From Biscogniauxia marginata (lineage: Eukaryota; Ascomycota; Sordariomycetes; Xylariales; Xylariaceae), in the NCBI GenBank assembly GCA_022695795.1, contig MU404081.1, positions 124,001 to 188,000 on the forward strand: DNA of 64,000 nucleotides. The letters are read 5' to 3'. The notes below the pieces were generated by a model. The model did no database searches, had not been told where the DNA came from, and saw only the letters and a list, made by a program, of their open reading frames with translations. A program made the position numbers and the translations under genes. Positions 11,343 through 23,941 of the stretch are shown in pieces (position 1 is the first letter of the stretch; every line of letters starts with the position of its first letter).

Positions 11343-13534
11343 ATGGCGAACGCACATGGAGCCTTCGAAGCACTAGGCCCCATCAATTGGGACGACATCG
11401 CCCAAGACGACATCCAAACCTTCCTCGCCAACGTTTTCACCGACGCGCAATGCCTCGTTGACTCTATCCCCGTTTCTCTCGCGTCTCTCGAGCAGAAGTT
11501 TGGTAGACAGCGATCTGCCACTGATTCGGATCTTCCATCATTGCTGAGCAGAACACCGAGATCTACAGAGCGCGCGAGGGAACTTAGGAAAGAGTGGAAG
11601 GAGACTAAAATCAACCCGCGCGAGAATCCCTTGGGGTTAGATGTTTACAAATTAGCTGCCAAGGACGGGAAGGGATCCTGGTTTGCGAGACGCAGCGTAC
11701 ACGAGGGTCTCACATTTGAGACATGGAAATTAGGCGTCGAGAAAGAGTTCGCCGAGAGTATGAAGGTTCAGGGAAAGCCGGGCGACGGGAATATCAGAGG
11801 AATTGGCGCCGAGAAGCGGGTCGTGAACGAGACTGTAGAGAGCTGCGGCGGCAAGATGGAGGGTGAGTTTCCTGGCGAATATTCCCAAATGCCTATGCCA
11901 CAGGGAAACAAAAGAACTGACAACAGAGTGCCACAGTCTATCAGCTTTCAGCTCAGTTCCCCGGGCCAACAACGCCTCGCGACTTCGTCACCTTATTATT
12001 GAGCTTTGATTCAGCGAAAACTACCCCTATGTCAGACAGGGTCCGACAGCCGAGGTGTTATATGGTTGTATCCAAGCCCTGCGTCCACCCGGAATGCCCT
12101 CAACGCCAGGGCTTCATTCGTGGCCAGTACGAGTCTGTCGAGTTCATCCGTGAGATCAAGGTAGATAAACCCCTACGAAAAATACGCTCCTCGATAGACC
12201 TGTCCAGAGAGGATTCGGGAGCCGCAGCAAAAGATGCAGCCGATAGCACAAGCAAAGAAGCCATGATGCGTTCGGCCCGCCAAGCAACGGTTTCTAACTC
12301 CTCGATAAATAACGAGAACGGTCGGCCCAGGGGCAGGACCATAGCATTTTCGGGCACCGACAATGGTCAAGTTGAAAGTGACGAAGACTATGACACTATG
12401 ATTGAGTGGGTGATGATTACGCGTAGTGACCCTGGCGGTAGTGTGCCACGATTTATGATTGAAAGAGGTACACCCGCTGGTATTGCCGGCGATGCTAACA
12501 AGTTTCTACAATGGATATCTTCCAAGACACTTGATTATTTCAATGAATCTGGCCATGTCGACACAAAGCTCGAACATGACGCCTCGGGAGCTGACCAAGT
12601 GGCTACCGAAAAGAAATTAACGACAGCGGATCTTACCCCTAATATTATTGCTGCCGGGCCTAGGGCTAAATCAAAGCCAACGCCCAGTGAGCAGTATGTT
12701 GAGGAAACACCAGGTCCCGGCGGTTTGTACGGCATGATATCCGGTGCTCTTGGTGCAGCTGCGTCAGCAGCAGCTTCACGCCTCCCAAATCCCTTCGGGT
12801 CTTTTCAAGATGAGGACGTGGAGTCAGACGTGTCTACCGACCGATCTGATGAAACCTCGACTATCCACAGCTTTCACAGCTTCGAATCTGACGGAAAAGA
12901 AGACTCGTCCCTCAAGCAGGCAGAGGACACACATTTGACGCCATCTGTTATGAATAGCAAGGCTAATTCGACGCACTCCTCCGAATCTACGGCGGCGCGC
13001 TCGACATATGCGACCTCGCAGCATGAGAAAGAGCTCCGCAAGCTGGAGGAACGCAAGCGCAGGACGGAGGAAAAGCTGCAACGCGCGCAAGAACAGGCCA
13101 TCGCCAAGCGCCGCAACGATGCTCAGCGCGACGAGATAGCGGTGCAGAAGATGCGCAAGAAGCACGAGCGCGAGGTAACGAAGCAGGAGGAGAAATACCA
13201 GCGCGAGCTGCGCAAGCTCGAGGCTAAGCGGGCCAGTGAGCAGAAGAAGGCCGAGGAGCGCCGGCGCAAGCAGGCCGAGCGTGAGGAGAAAGCGAACCTC
13301 GCCATCGAGCTCGAGAAGGTGCGCGCCGAGCGGGACATCGCGCGCAAGCAGGTCGAGGTCCTTAAGGAGCAGATCGGCGATCTGCAGGGCCAGAACACGA
13401 TGCTCGTCGCGAGGCTGGGCCGCGAGGGCATCAGCCTCGGCAGTGGGAGCAGCGAGAGCCTGCCGTCGCCGGTTCTTAGGAGGGCCATGACGGATCGGTC
13501 GGGCCACTCGAAGACGAATGGGCTCAGGGGCTGA
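11343..13534 (+). CDS. DUF3074 START-like protein with C-terminal coiled coil
   Basis: Exons 11343-11862 and 11937-13534 give 705 residues. The 74-base intron (GTGAGT ... CCACAG) restores the frame as KMEVYQLSAQFPGPTTPRDF. Residues about 95-320 match the fungal DUF3074 domain, a START-like fold: FARRSVHEGLTFETWK, TTPRDFVTLLLSF and HPECPQRQGFIRGQYESVE are recognisable family features. The C-terminal third (about 530-680) is a long charged coiled coil rich in Lys, Arg and Glu, and its codons are GC-rich. No membrane segment or signal peptide is visible. The family may bind lipid by analogy with other START folds, but no function is established. Confidence 0.88.
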
Positions 13535-14264
13535 ATCTTGTTAACGGGCGCACGACGACGTCATCACGTACATAAGAGGAAAACTAAGGAGAGAAAGTAT
13601 GAAGAGTACAAAAGTGTTTTGAATTTTTTTCAACGGTCTGAGTTGAGCGTTATTATTGAATGGGGCGGGCGGGCGAGCGTAGATGGTTTCTTTTGCTTTC
13701 TGGACTGCGATTTTTTGCGATCTGGTATAATGCATACATACATACATACATACATGCATACATGCATACTTCATGCTTACTCGAGCGGCACATATTTGCT
13801 CGGATGTACACATATTCAAAAGTCGGTTATTTAGAGGTAAAACTCGAACTAATAATGAATGGGTGGACGGCTCGATTGATCGATGAGGCGTTGTGGAGGG
13901 GGGTTTTTCTTTTCTAGTCAGGGGTTCAAAACATAATACACGTTTTTGTGCATAGGATTTGCAATGATGATTGATGATATAACCTAGGGGGAAAAGGGGG
14001 GACGGGGGATGGCGGCAAGGTTCAAAATAAATATAGTACATTTTATATCTTACTTGCTGGAGCAAAATTGAGAAGAAGCTTTTCTTATTCTCCTTTTTAA
14101 ACTTTTTGGCTCCCGCTACCCCCCTTTTTTTTTCTTCTTGGATCATAGCATAATCTATGACGCATCTCTCTATCTCATCTCGTCTCATCACATAACAAAA
14201 GTAAAGATAAAGACACATGACAAAACCCAAACTTTTTTTCTCATCTGCCTCTTTTCATTTCTCC
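13535..14264. other. Convergent 3' region of the DUF3074 and TRM732 genes
   Basis: Non-coding, with T-rich tracts and a CATA microsatellite. Open frames here on both strands are made of low-complexity residues and have no family features. Confidence 0.6.
13733..13769. repeat. CATA tetranucleotide microsatellite
   Basis: Tandem CATA units with two CATG variants, in the convergent intergenic region downstream of the DUF3074 gene. Confidence 0.9.
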
Positions 14265-17200
14265 TCAATCTCCGCCGCAGAGCCCGAGCAACAGCCCGCT
14301 CACCCTACCCCGACCCCGGTCCCGGAACTCCCGCAGCGCGTCCCGGACCTCGACTTCGTCCCCCCTCGCACTTGCCACGAGCGCGGAAGCGCCTATCAGG
14401 ACGCGCGCGCAGATGGCGAAGACCTGCGGCTTCGAGGTCCAGCCGAGCGGGCCAGCGCCGGCGCCGTCTGCGCCCTCGGTCTCGGCGAGCCGGGTCAGGG
14501 CGCGCAGGGCGGAGAGGATCCAGGAGGAGAGGGCTTCCCGTAGTACGGCCGATGCTTCGTCGGCTTCTGGCGGTAGATGCGATGCGGACGGGGAGGCGAC
14601 GAACGCCTCGCCCCACCTCCGCGCCTCCCTGACCTCGTCTACGTACAGGTTCTGCTCCTCGACGGCGAACAGCGAGTCGTCGGGGCGCATCGCGTCCGCG
14701 AGCTGGGCTCCGGCCGGGACCCATGCTGTTGTTGTTGGGTCGCCGCCGCCGACCATGCGGCTCGCGACGTGCGCTTGGAACGCGGCGGCGCGGCCGTAGT
14801 GCGCGCCGAGCCAACGCAGGAGCCGGTCGCCCGCCTCGATGGGGACGAGCGGCTGCCCGAGGATGGGCGACGCGGCGGCGGCGGCGGCGGAGCGGATCTC
14901 GTCGTCGTCGTCGTTGAGGGCGTCGTAGAGGGCTAGGAGCCAGGGGAGGTGCGCGCTATCGCGAACTAGATGCTGTACAGAGGACACGGAGGCGATGGCT
15001 TGGATGGCGGCCATACGAGTATCAAACGTCTAGGGGGTGGACGATTAGTATATATATTAAAAGTGTATTTTGACAAATGAGTAAGTACAGAGCTGGTTCC
15101 ATTAGGCGAACTTACTCGATCTGCCGTTCCAGCCTCGCTCATCATAGTACCCCAGTTTCGTAGCCATCGCGCCTGGCTATCCGCAATATTTCCACCCGCC
15201 CGCGAGATGACGGTTGCTACGATTGGGCCACTGACGCGCACGATAGCGTCTCCGAGACTGGGGTTCATCGGCTTCTGGTGCAAGTTGGCCCAGAGCTTGG
15301 ACAAAATCTCGTCGGCTGGGAGGTCGCACAACGCCTTCTCCGACCCGGAACGCAGGGCGCTGTCCATCAAAGACGCGAGGCCTTCCAACGCCAGTGTTCG
15401 GGGCTCTGGTGCGTCCGTCTCGAAGCACACTTGTACGTATGCATTAATGAGATTTAGCCCTACTTCTTTATCCTGCGACATATCGTTCTTCGACATGGCC
15501 TCCAGCATGGAGCAGGCAATGTTGACATCGCGCTTCAAGGCAATCTTCAGTCTTTGATCTAGTAAGTTGCCCGAATCTGTGTTTGGCGTGCTGAATACAC
15601 GCTGTACTTCTGCCTCGTACAGTCTAGTTATCAAAAGGGTCAAAGGCGCCTGGGCATTGCTTTGCTGGTCATCCACCGAGAAGGCTTTTGTCGTCTGCAT
15701 TGACAGATTTAGTGGAACTCGAGCAGCCAGCGCGGTGCCCTCTGGCTTTTCATGGAGCGTCCTAGTCAAAAAGGTGATGATGTCGATATAAACTGCCTTA
15801 GCCTCTGTGCACGTGCTGATACAGTTGTTCGAGACCGGCAAAGCTTCAAGGAACCCACAAAGAACTTCGATGTTGTGACCTATGAATTATTAGCTTAGCT
15901 TGCACATGCCCAGGACTAACGAGTAGGACTCACCCGAAAGCTGGTCGGGCATCACCTCGAGAAGTCTTTCAAGCAAGAACTTGAGAGTCAGGAGGGCACC
16001 GTGGAGTTTGTTTGCTGAAGTCCCTGAGTCCAAGATGAGAGTCCCTACCGACTCAAGCCACTCGGGCTTTAAGAGAAAAGAGCATAATGTGCGAGCTGCA
16101 ATCTCTCGTACATGCCAAATATGGCTACCCAGGTACCAGGTGATTATATCATACAGTCTTTCGCGAAATTCTTCCGGCGGCCCAGCACGACGGATGATAT
16201 CTAGCGCAGGAAAGACCGATTCTGCTGTTTGTGTCCCTAAAACGATGCCTGAAGATCCCTTTCCTAGTTCCAACAGGTTAACAAGAAGCTCAGGGAGAGC
16301 TTTATATTTGTGGTAGGGGATCCTGATGGACCGCCCATCCCAACCCGCTTCCATGGAATCTTTGCTTTCATTTGTTCCAAATAGACAGTCGATAAGACTC
16401 CGCAAGAGAAGTAGGCCACAATTCCGGATAGCCCATCTACTATAGTCAGCGACCCTGTTTGTCAAACCACCAAGTACCACTTACACTTCGGACTTGAGGC
16501 TGTTCGCAGCCAATTGCAAGCAATTGGTAAGGTACGGTTCGGCTATACTGCTCAGAAAGGATGTCTTGAATATGTCTTTGAGGCAGTTCAGAGCATGCAC
16601 TTGAGGCAACTTTGATCCGTCCGTCTCCGAAACGAATGCTGGCTGCCACGCAACTTCTTGCAACTTAGAAAACACCTCCTCGAAGGAGGGGCTCTCAGCT
16701 TTGGACGATAGAATTCCAACCATCATCGCCGGTATTCCCGCCGATCTGCGAGTAGTAGATGCTTGGGTATATATACACTCAAGAGCTCCCTGTATGTTTT
16801 AGTATCCCATCTATAGGTTCCGGAAAATTGAGTCTACTAACCTCATACCATTCGCATAGCAAATCGGCTTCATCATTTGACTGAGTAGGGAAATGTTTAA
16901 CAAGTTGGCAGCAAGATGCGAAAGTCTGCGAAACAGTAGTAAACGCTCCGCGGTGCCGTAAATTAGATAGCTCATTGAATGTCAACCTTCCAATAGTCTC
17001 GAAATTCTGCCGGGAAGGCCTCAGAAACCCAACCCCATATCTATGCTGAGCGTTATTACCGATGGCACGCAGAAGGTTGCTACAGAAGGTCAGCATAGAA
17101 GTTCAAGCAGGGATTAGTAACTAACCTTGACTCGTGGATTGCTCGAAAACTATAACTAAGCAGGTCCTTCGTATCAAGACCGTCGACTTCTTGCATCTCT

Positions 17201-19434
17201 TCGGGTAAATGTCCTTCGGGCGAATCATCGCATAAGACGTGTCGAACAGCCTGCCAGACTCTCTGGCAGCACACAACCGCACGGTCCTGGAGTCGATCGA
17301 GGATTTCAAGATCTTCCTGGGAGTACTTAGATCCGGAAAGTGATCCCCATATACAACTATACATATTAGTACTACTAATACCTAGTGATTTGAGTTTACA
17401 AGAGCCTACCGAAGAGATGCAAAGTCGCCGTGCACGGGTGCTTGAAGCACCGCAATAGCCAGGTCTTGCTCGGCGACGGATAGTTTAGCTTCGAGGCTCG
17501 AGAGCACTGCTGATGGGATTTCCGATACTTCTCTAAAATTAGAACTCCAGCGACACAGGAGTTCATATGAACGGGCAACGCCATCTGAGTGATCGGCCCG
17601 GGAAGTCCTCCGGGAAAGCTTGTCTGCTTTTTGGCAAAATTCCCGAAGCTCTTCCATAGGGTCTCTAAGTAAGCCCCTTATTTCTGTAGGCCGGCTGGAA
17701 GTCGCACTTCCAGGCTCGAGTAGCATAACTAGAGATGCTGCAGCTCCTCTCACGTCATCGAACGGGTCCATAATGCGATCTAGAACCGCACGAAACCAGG
17801 TAGCATCGACTAACTCTCGGCTTATAGATGTCGGAACACCTTGAGGCGAAGATTTAAGAAAGAAGCCCATTGCTTTCAATGCAGTGATATGACGCTGGTA
17901 AGAAGCTGTGGGGACAAGTTCCCCCTTGAGGAATTCCACATACCATCGAATAAAATCTTCATGTAACTTTATAATATCGTGCAGTCCTGATGTAGTATTG
18001 TCAATTGTTATTTCTCTCTTTTCCGGGCTAGCTTCGGCATCTAATGGTAATAGAGATGATTCCTTCCTGGAATCCATTTTCATGGACCGCTTCAAAGCTC
18101 GGCCGAGTTCTTTGCGTGAGGAGTCAAGAACCCCCTGTATCCGCTTAATCATACTCCTTGAGTGACCAAGTACGTCGTATCTAAATTTGGCATCCGAGTC
18201 CTCATGGAATGCAGGGAGGTGTTTTTTAAGAAACTCCAAAGCCTCCGGTGTATAAGGTCTCGTCGTGGAAGGACAGGCAACTAGTATAGCAACGCCGGAA
18301 GAGCGTGCTTCGCGTGATTCATGACAAATGATATCTTCGAGTAACTCTGCGGGGAGTGGAGCCGTCATGCCCATTTTCTGTGTTAAGCCTATACGACTGC
18401 TCAGCGAGCAGTTCTTCGATGAGAGGGTTATATACTAACCTAGGCCCGGCTCCCCCACAACTCCAACCTTCTTTCCTGCCTCAAGCATAGCCAGCCACAA
18501 CATGGCGTTAAGATCCCAGCCTATGCTGTCTTTTCCGGTAAGCCTTTGCATGCAGGACAAGTCATGAAGATACTTCAAGGATCCTTCTCGGTCGGTGTTG
18601 AATAACGGAACAAAAATATAATTTTTGATGGGTTCAAGGAGCTCGAGGTTCGCTTGTAGTCCCTTGTATACGAACTTGTGCCAAGCATCAGGATAATGGC
18701 GAGTCTTGTGATCATCCTTGTACCAGGGACTAGTGAAGATAGTAACAAGTAACTTGCCAGCCACGGGGCATATATAATGTATCTTCATCCAAGCAAAAAT
18801 TCTAGCAACAATTGCATCCCACGTAGTCTGTTGGTCCGAAGAAATACCGTGGATATCTTGGTAGACCTCCAAGATATCAGATAGAAAAAATACGTTTTTG
18901 TGTGTAAGATGATCGAGAGAAAGCATGGCAGACTTTGTAGATGGTTTCGAAGCTTGTTGGGTAATAATGGAAACGGTTTCTCTCAAGATCCTTGCCTTGA
19001 TAGAGGCTCCAACCACTTGGGTTGGGTTACGAAATACGGAGTGTGCGAGAAAATCCAGGACTAGGCGCATGGACCTGTGGTTATCCTGCTCATTCCATTC
19101 CATGAAAAAGTTGAAGAGGCTCGAGGCTGTGGATTCTGCAAAGGCGAAGCTTCGCAGTGCCTCTTGATCAGATTTGGAGCATTGCTCAACAAAGCCGCAT
19201 AACTTATTACAGGCATTCCCAGACGACTGTCTAGGTTTCGCAGCGCTGTCAAGTAGTTCTCGAAAGAAATGTTTGGCTACTCTGGCAACGTGTAAGTCCT
19301 AGAAATCAGCCCTTAACAATAGTAAGCAGAACTCACGATATTCGAGTTTCCTCGGGTTGGCGCTCTATCCAGGCGACGGCATCTTTTGGGTTAAATGACG
19401 TATCCCTGGTTCTGGGGGGTTCTTGAAGCTCCAT
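14265..19434 (-). CDS. TRM732: tRNA 2'-O-methyltransferase accessory protein, THADA/Trm732 (DUF2428)
   Basis: Trm732 partners the Trm7/FTSJ1 enzyme for 2'-O-methylation of position 32 in tRNA anticodon loops; the human homologue is THADA. I traced nine minus-strand exons: 19434-19337, 19281-18440, 18388-17410, 17356-17126, 17079-16842, 16789-16485, 16436-15934, 15879-15116 and 15029-14265. They total 1574 residues with every junction in frame. The splices rebuild conserved DUF2428 motifs that the introns interrupt: SFRAIHESSNLLRAI (about 707), TRRSAGIPAM (about 809), LPQVHALNCLKDIF and SEVWAIRNCG (about 896). The protein is an all-helical repeat scaffold with no catalytic site. The last exon is markedly GC- and Ala-rich compared with the others. 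TIM23 lies head-to-head, 513 bases away. The two shortest introns (55 and 51 bases) rest on less obvious acceptors chosen by frame. Confidence 0.88.
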
Positions 19435-19947
19435 GTTTACTATACAATGCTGAATGCTCAAGCCACCTCAAGAGATAAGTATCTTGCGGGTGTGAGCGTT
19501 TCACTATTTAGTAGTAATAGAACTTGGTTGCGGCTTTGAGGGGACATGGTGCTGAGGATAATAACCTCTCACAACTCGGTCCTCATATTTATCCAAATCC
19601 CTTAAATAAAAAAAACCCCCCAAGAAAAAGACGGGCTGTTATGGTGAAGGAAGAATATCGTGTAATCGGGTTGATAGTGGGATGTAAATGCCAAGAAAAG
19701 CTACGATTAGAATTTTTGTGCTAATGATGAGGTTCGGGACTAGTGGTTGTGCACGGACCATCCGAGATGGCGATCAATGGATGGGAAACTTTTTTTTTTT
19801 TACCACTTAAACACTAAAAGCTTTACCACCCTCACTTTGCGACGTCGCATACGAACGGAAGACTCGAGACACGGCCGCCGGCCCATTGCAATCCCTCATT
19901 ACTTCTCTGTATATTCTGCCCTTTCATTGAAGCCGATATCCGCCACC
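19435..19947. promoter_or_regulatory. Divergent promoter region, TRM732 / TIM23
   Basis: The 513 bases between two divergent start codons must carry both promoters. An A/C-rich run (about 19606-19625) and a T tract (19791-19801) are the only notable sequence features. No specific factor site is claimed. Confidence 0.5.
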
Positions 19948-20732
19948 ATGTCTATCTGGGACGCGCTCACGGGGCGGAAGTCCTCATCTCCGTCTTCCCA
20001 GCAGCAACAATCGACGCCGAGTTCGCCCGCCACATCCGCCCCTACCACCACCTTCACTCCTACACCTTTCGACCCTTCCGAGGCGCAAGGGGTAGATTCC
20101 TTTCTTAAGAGCTCTGCATTTGCCGATCCCTCACAACTGCATCCCCTCGCCGGCCTGGACAAGGAGGGCCTAGAATACCTAAGCTTAGAAGACTCGGCCC
20201 TCTCCGACCTACCTGGAGCGCAAACCGCCATCCCTTCCCGAGGCTTTAGTGACGATCTATGCTACGGAACCGGCATCACATATCTTACGGCGTTATCGCT
20301 GGGTGGCGTATGGGGACTGCAAGAAGGTCTAAGGAGATCGGTGGGCCAGCCTCCGAAGCTGCGACTAAATTCGGTTCTTAACGCTGTCACGCGAAGAGGG
20401 CCGTTCCTGGGAAACTCTGCCGGTGTTGTTGCTATTACCTATAACTGCTTCAACTCGGCTATAGGCTATTTTAGGGGAAAGCATGACTCGGCAAACACCA
20501 TTGTCGCAGGCGCTTTGAGTGGCATGCTGTTCAAGAGCACGAGGGGCCTGAGGCCGATGTTGATATCGGGCGGTATTGTTGCTTCCCTAGCTGGAGCGTG
20601 GGCAGTACGTTTTGCCATGTCCAACGTTCAAGGCGTGCTTAATGTGATGCACAAACTAACATTCTACAGTTGACACGAAAGGTCCTTCTCTCACCCCTGA
20701 GCAACGAGAGACACGAGCATCAGCATATCTAG
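19948..20732 (+). CDS. TIM23: Mitochondrial inner-membrane translocase channel subunit Tim23
   Basis: Tim23 is the channel subunit of the presequence translocase of the inner mitochondrial membrane. Exons 19948-20604 and 20670-20732 give 239 residues. The start has the context CGCCACCATG. Residues 1-95 are a Ser/Pro/Gln-rich intermembrane-space domain. About 105-219 form the Tim17/22/23 four-helix region (CYGTGITYLTALSLGGVWG, RRGPFLGNSAGVVAITYN, IVAGALSGMLFKSTRG, ISGGIVASLAGAWA). Reading straight through gives a different C-terminus ending at 20673. The 65-base intron is preferred because it has GTACGT, an ACTAAC branch site and TTCTACAG, and it gives a basic tail LTRKVLLSPL. Confidence 0.93.
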
Positions 20733-21363
20733 CTCTAGTAACTTCCCAAGTAATGAACGCCCAAACCCCTTTACCGTATGACGAAGTCGGAAGTCGACAT
20801 GAATGTGTAGGATACTGGTCCCTAAATATAAGGTCCTACGCCTAGAATGTTTTTTTATCAATGTAATTATGGACGAGATGTTCCATGATATCTGGTCGCA
20901 ATGCGACAGATGCTCTCTCCTCCTGCTGGGTATGCATGTAAAATAGGTGGTTAAGTGCATAGAAGGCATTCCGCGGCCGCGGATAGGTAGGCGTTCAAGT
21001 CCGCAAGGGGACAGCAATTGAGACTTCCGGTTTTGAATGATACTTCCTTTTATGGTAGCTGTAGCGCTTCGATCGATTGATGCAGGGAAGCAACGTCGAG
21101 ACTGCACAAACTAGAAGGCCTAGCTCAGTGTGTTTACTTTTATCCTCGTCACCCCTACGACGAACATTTCACCCTTGCCCCCGAGGACACCACCGCACTC
21201 ACAAATCTTACAATTTTGGTCGCTTGACACAGCATCTTCTACATCCAATATTTTCCTCCCCCGAGCAAAGCTTGGATTATTTTCTACCCCTTTCTCCCAT
21301 CACAGATTCAATATCAGAACGTTGTTTCTCATATCCAGTCGAGATCCTCTTCACTCCAACACC
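20733..21363 (+). other. Intergenic region upstream of the 381-residue gene
   Basis: Non-coding. The last 250 bases are pyrimidine-rich and probably form the promoter and leader of the next gene. A 22-base segment at its end (21345-21366) is repeated inside that gene. Confidence 0.5.
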
Positions 21364-22665
21364 ATGGCGGACGACCAGGAAATGTCAGAGGAGCTAAAAA
21401 AGCAGCTCACACAAACTTGTCCTCTTCACTCCAATACCATAAACGGAGCAACACCAGAGGATGTGAAAGAGAAGTTCGTACAACATTGCCTACGGACGTG
21501 GCTTTCGAAGGGATTTCCCATGACTCCGTCGGAGGCCCGCACTCGGCAGTTCAGTTTGGGCGACGGAGAAAAGAAACAACTTGACGGGCAGCTCATTCTG
21601 GACAGTAATCCCAAGGGTTTTTTCTTCGTTCCGTTCGATAGTCGCCCTCCTGATGACCCCGAATTACGAAAGGAAAGAGAGGAATTAAACGCTGCGGTCA
21701 GGGCCCAGTCCTTCGCCCCTGTAAATGCCCTCCTGGATAAAGAAATCATGCGGGATGGTCTACTGGTTTTGTCGGCGATTGATAAGATGAATCCGCCCAC
21801 CCTGTCCAGTTTAAAGACGTACGAGAAGGTATAGAAAGTTTTTAAGATCCTTTGCCTATATCATTATTATCTAACGGTGTTTTCTGTATAGGTCGAGCGC
21901 ATCGCTAAATTTCGACTCCTGATTGACTCTTTGCGTGCTCTCAGGCCGGGACCCAAACCCAAACCCGTACGCGAGGATCACATCAAGGTGTATCTTCTCC
22001 GTGCCAGGGGAGACGAAAAACTCGAGATCAGAGATTTCTTACTGTCGCCCCGGGACGGTATGGGAATCTTCTACGGCCTGCTCGAGCAGGCCTCGAACCC
22101 GTACGGCAACGGCAACGGCGCCTTATCCTGCAGCACCGAAGCCATCGAAATCATGTCCAATCCCCGGCGGAAGATCTCGGAGGCCGAACGGGAGGAGATG
22201 CGCCGGGAGGCCCAGATGGAGGCCCAGTTCATCGAGGACATGCCGAGAAACTGGTCATACAGGCTGGTCAACTCGTCGGATGTCAAGCGACCGAGGGTCT
22301 TCGTCGGATCGGAGTGGGAGCCGGTGGATACCGAAGATCAGTACAAGAAGATGATTGGTCTGGTCAAGGATGATAGCGACCGTTCTCTTATGGTGACGCG
22401 GGTAAGCAAGCCTTCTTCAGTCTTTCCATCCCCCCTTCCCCTTTTTTTTTCTGCACCGCGATTGGAACAAATGCTAACGTGAAGACGATATCAGACCAGC
22501 CGGATTCCAGAGGCGAGACGGATCAGCAAGCTCGGGTGCAACGGAGACGACGCCATCAAGGGACCGTCGCCGAATAATGCACCAATACAAGAACCCCCGT
22601 CGTCGTCATCAGATACTGGGGACCCCTTATCGTCCCTCTTGAACAGGATCAACGAGTACGCGTAG
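21364..22665 (+). CDS. Conserved-looking hypothetical protein, 381 residues
   Basis: Exons 21364-21828, 21892-22401 and 22495-22665 join in phase 0 with GTATAG, GTAAGC, CTAAC and YAG signals. The start ACACCATGG is a good fungal context. The protein is hydrophilic, has no membrane segment or signal peptide, and is likely cytosolic or nuclear. Residues 20-60 form a compact segment (EDVKEKFVQHCLRTWLSKGF). A helical middle (SEAEREEMRREAQMEAQFIED) is followed by a tryptophan-containing segment (MPRNWSYRLVNSSDVKRPRV) and a Ser/Pro-rich tail. The coding style matches its neighbours. I do not recognise the family. Confidence 0.8.
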
Positions 22666-23821
22666 TATGCGGAGCATAACAGAGGGGTGGAACCTGGTGA
22701 ATTGAATCCTTGTTTGTATTTTGAAACATTGCCACCTGAAGAAGAAAAAGACTCGTGAACCCTTTTTCTTCTTTTTCTTTTCTTTTTTTTTTCCTTACCC
22801 AATCACAGCCTGGCTTGGAATAGAGGGTTTGTCTTTGCCCCGTCAGCATGTTACCTCAAAATAGAGGCAATTTCTAGTATCGGAAACATCGCTGTCTATA
22901 TCGGCGGAGCATCGCCTTGGTGGAATAGGGGTATCATTAACTACGTCGCTCGTGTTTCCTTTTCGCCTCGCTGGTACACGCTACAGAACTACCAATGTAT
23001 GTACCTGAAGTATACTACTGGAAGCTGCGGCGGCCAGTCTATTGTTTTATCAGTTGCCTACCTAGTTAGACATCAATCATAGATTAATCAATCAGCTTGT
23101 TTTGCAAAGAAAGATCGTTGATTCTCTACCTAAGGCGCTTCAAGGCATGTCGTACAGAGAGGACTAGGTCCGGATGCAACCATTGTTAAAGGTGGTATCT
23201 TATCAACGATTACCCAGGTGTAAGTACAATATGGTGAATAGGAAAATATGAAGACTAAAACATTAGCTACCTAGCCTCTGTATCTACTTCCATCAGTTCC
23301 TTTTTCCTTCCCCCTTTTTATCCCTTAGCCGGCTAGGGAATGGGAATAAAAAGCGTCAGCATGTCAAGGTACTTTAAAATTGTCGTTACTTGTTTGCCAC
23401 AGCAGTCAAGGTTTCGCCGTGTATTGGTACAAGTACATCATTGAATATTAAGGATATAATTATCATTGTCCTCTCACGGACACATTGTTCCGTTAGGAGA
23501 ATTGCTGCAGACCCGGTGGAGACCATGGTGATGGGTGCCTAAGTACCTGCTTGTTTGTCGAGTTATTATTCAGTGTAGCGGAATACATGTAGGAGATATT
23601 GAGGTCTCATCGATGCGCCTGGACTCGTCGAATCCAGCAAACCTTCACCCAGCCGCTTTCCCATAAAACACGATCACGACCCTTTCCTCGCCCAATCGAC
23701 AGACATAACTACAATAGACGGCATACAACTGCAAACTTACCGAACTTCACCTCATCTCGACATTATTACCATCTATTCTCCATTCATTGTTTACCCCTCG
23801 CACAACCAATACCGCCTCAAG
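22666..23821. other. Intergenic region, no gene seen
   Basis: The interval of 1156 bases has several short T-rich tracts (about 22770-22795, 23300-23325). No open frame with coding character is present on either strand. Confidence 0.5.
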
Positions 23822-23941
23822 ATGTGTTGCCTCCCCTGTTGGCCAGTCAAGAGTATCTACGTAGAGGACGACCCGAACCGCCAGATGTTCCAGTACGTGT
23901 GGGATGGCACTACATGGATTCCAACAGCAGGAGACTCAGTA
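23822..23941 (+). CDS. Short Cys/Trp-rich exon, probable first exon of a small or upstream-spliced gene
   Basis: The ATG at 23822 (CAAGATG context) opens 40 codons, starting MCCLPCWPVKSIYVEDDPNR and including QYVWDGTTWIP, and ends at a consensus donor GTAAGT at 23942 in phase 0. It looks like genuine coding sequence. Its partner exon is unclear. The next gene's frame is open back to here, but no acceptor in the right phase is convincing. It may be the first exon of the proline-rich gene, or of a separate short gene with an acceptor near 24411. Unspliced, it would end after 65 residues with a hydrophobic tail. Confidence 0.45.

Noticed and set aside
12824..13507. 227-codon minus-strand frame, Leu/Arg-rich
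   Set aside because: It is the antisense of the DUF3074 coiled-coil codons.
13733..13769. CRISPR-like or telomeric repeat
   Set aside because: The CATA units are plain microsatellites without spacers and do not match the fungal telomere unit.
13541..14230. 229-codon minus-strand frame in the convergent gap
   Set aside because: It is a low-complexity frame crossing a microsatellite and T tracts, with no conserved motif.
20605..20673. Read-through C-terminus of Tim23
   Set aside because: An intron with donor, branch site and acceptor removes it and gives a family-like basic tail.
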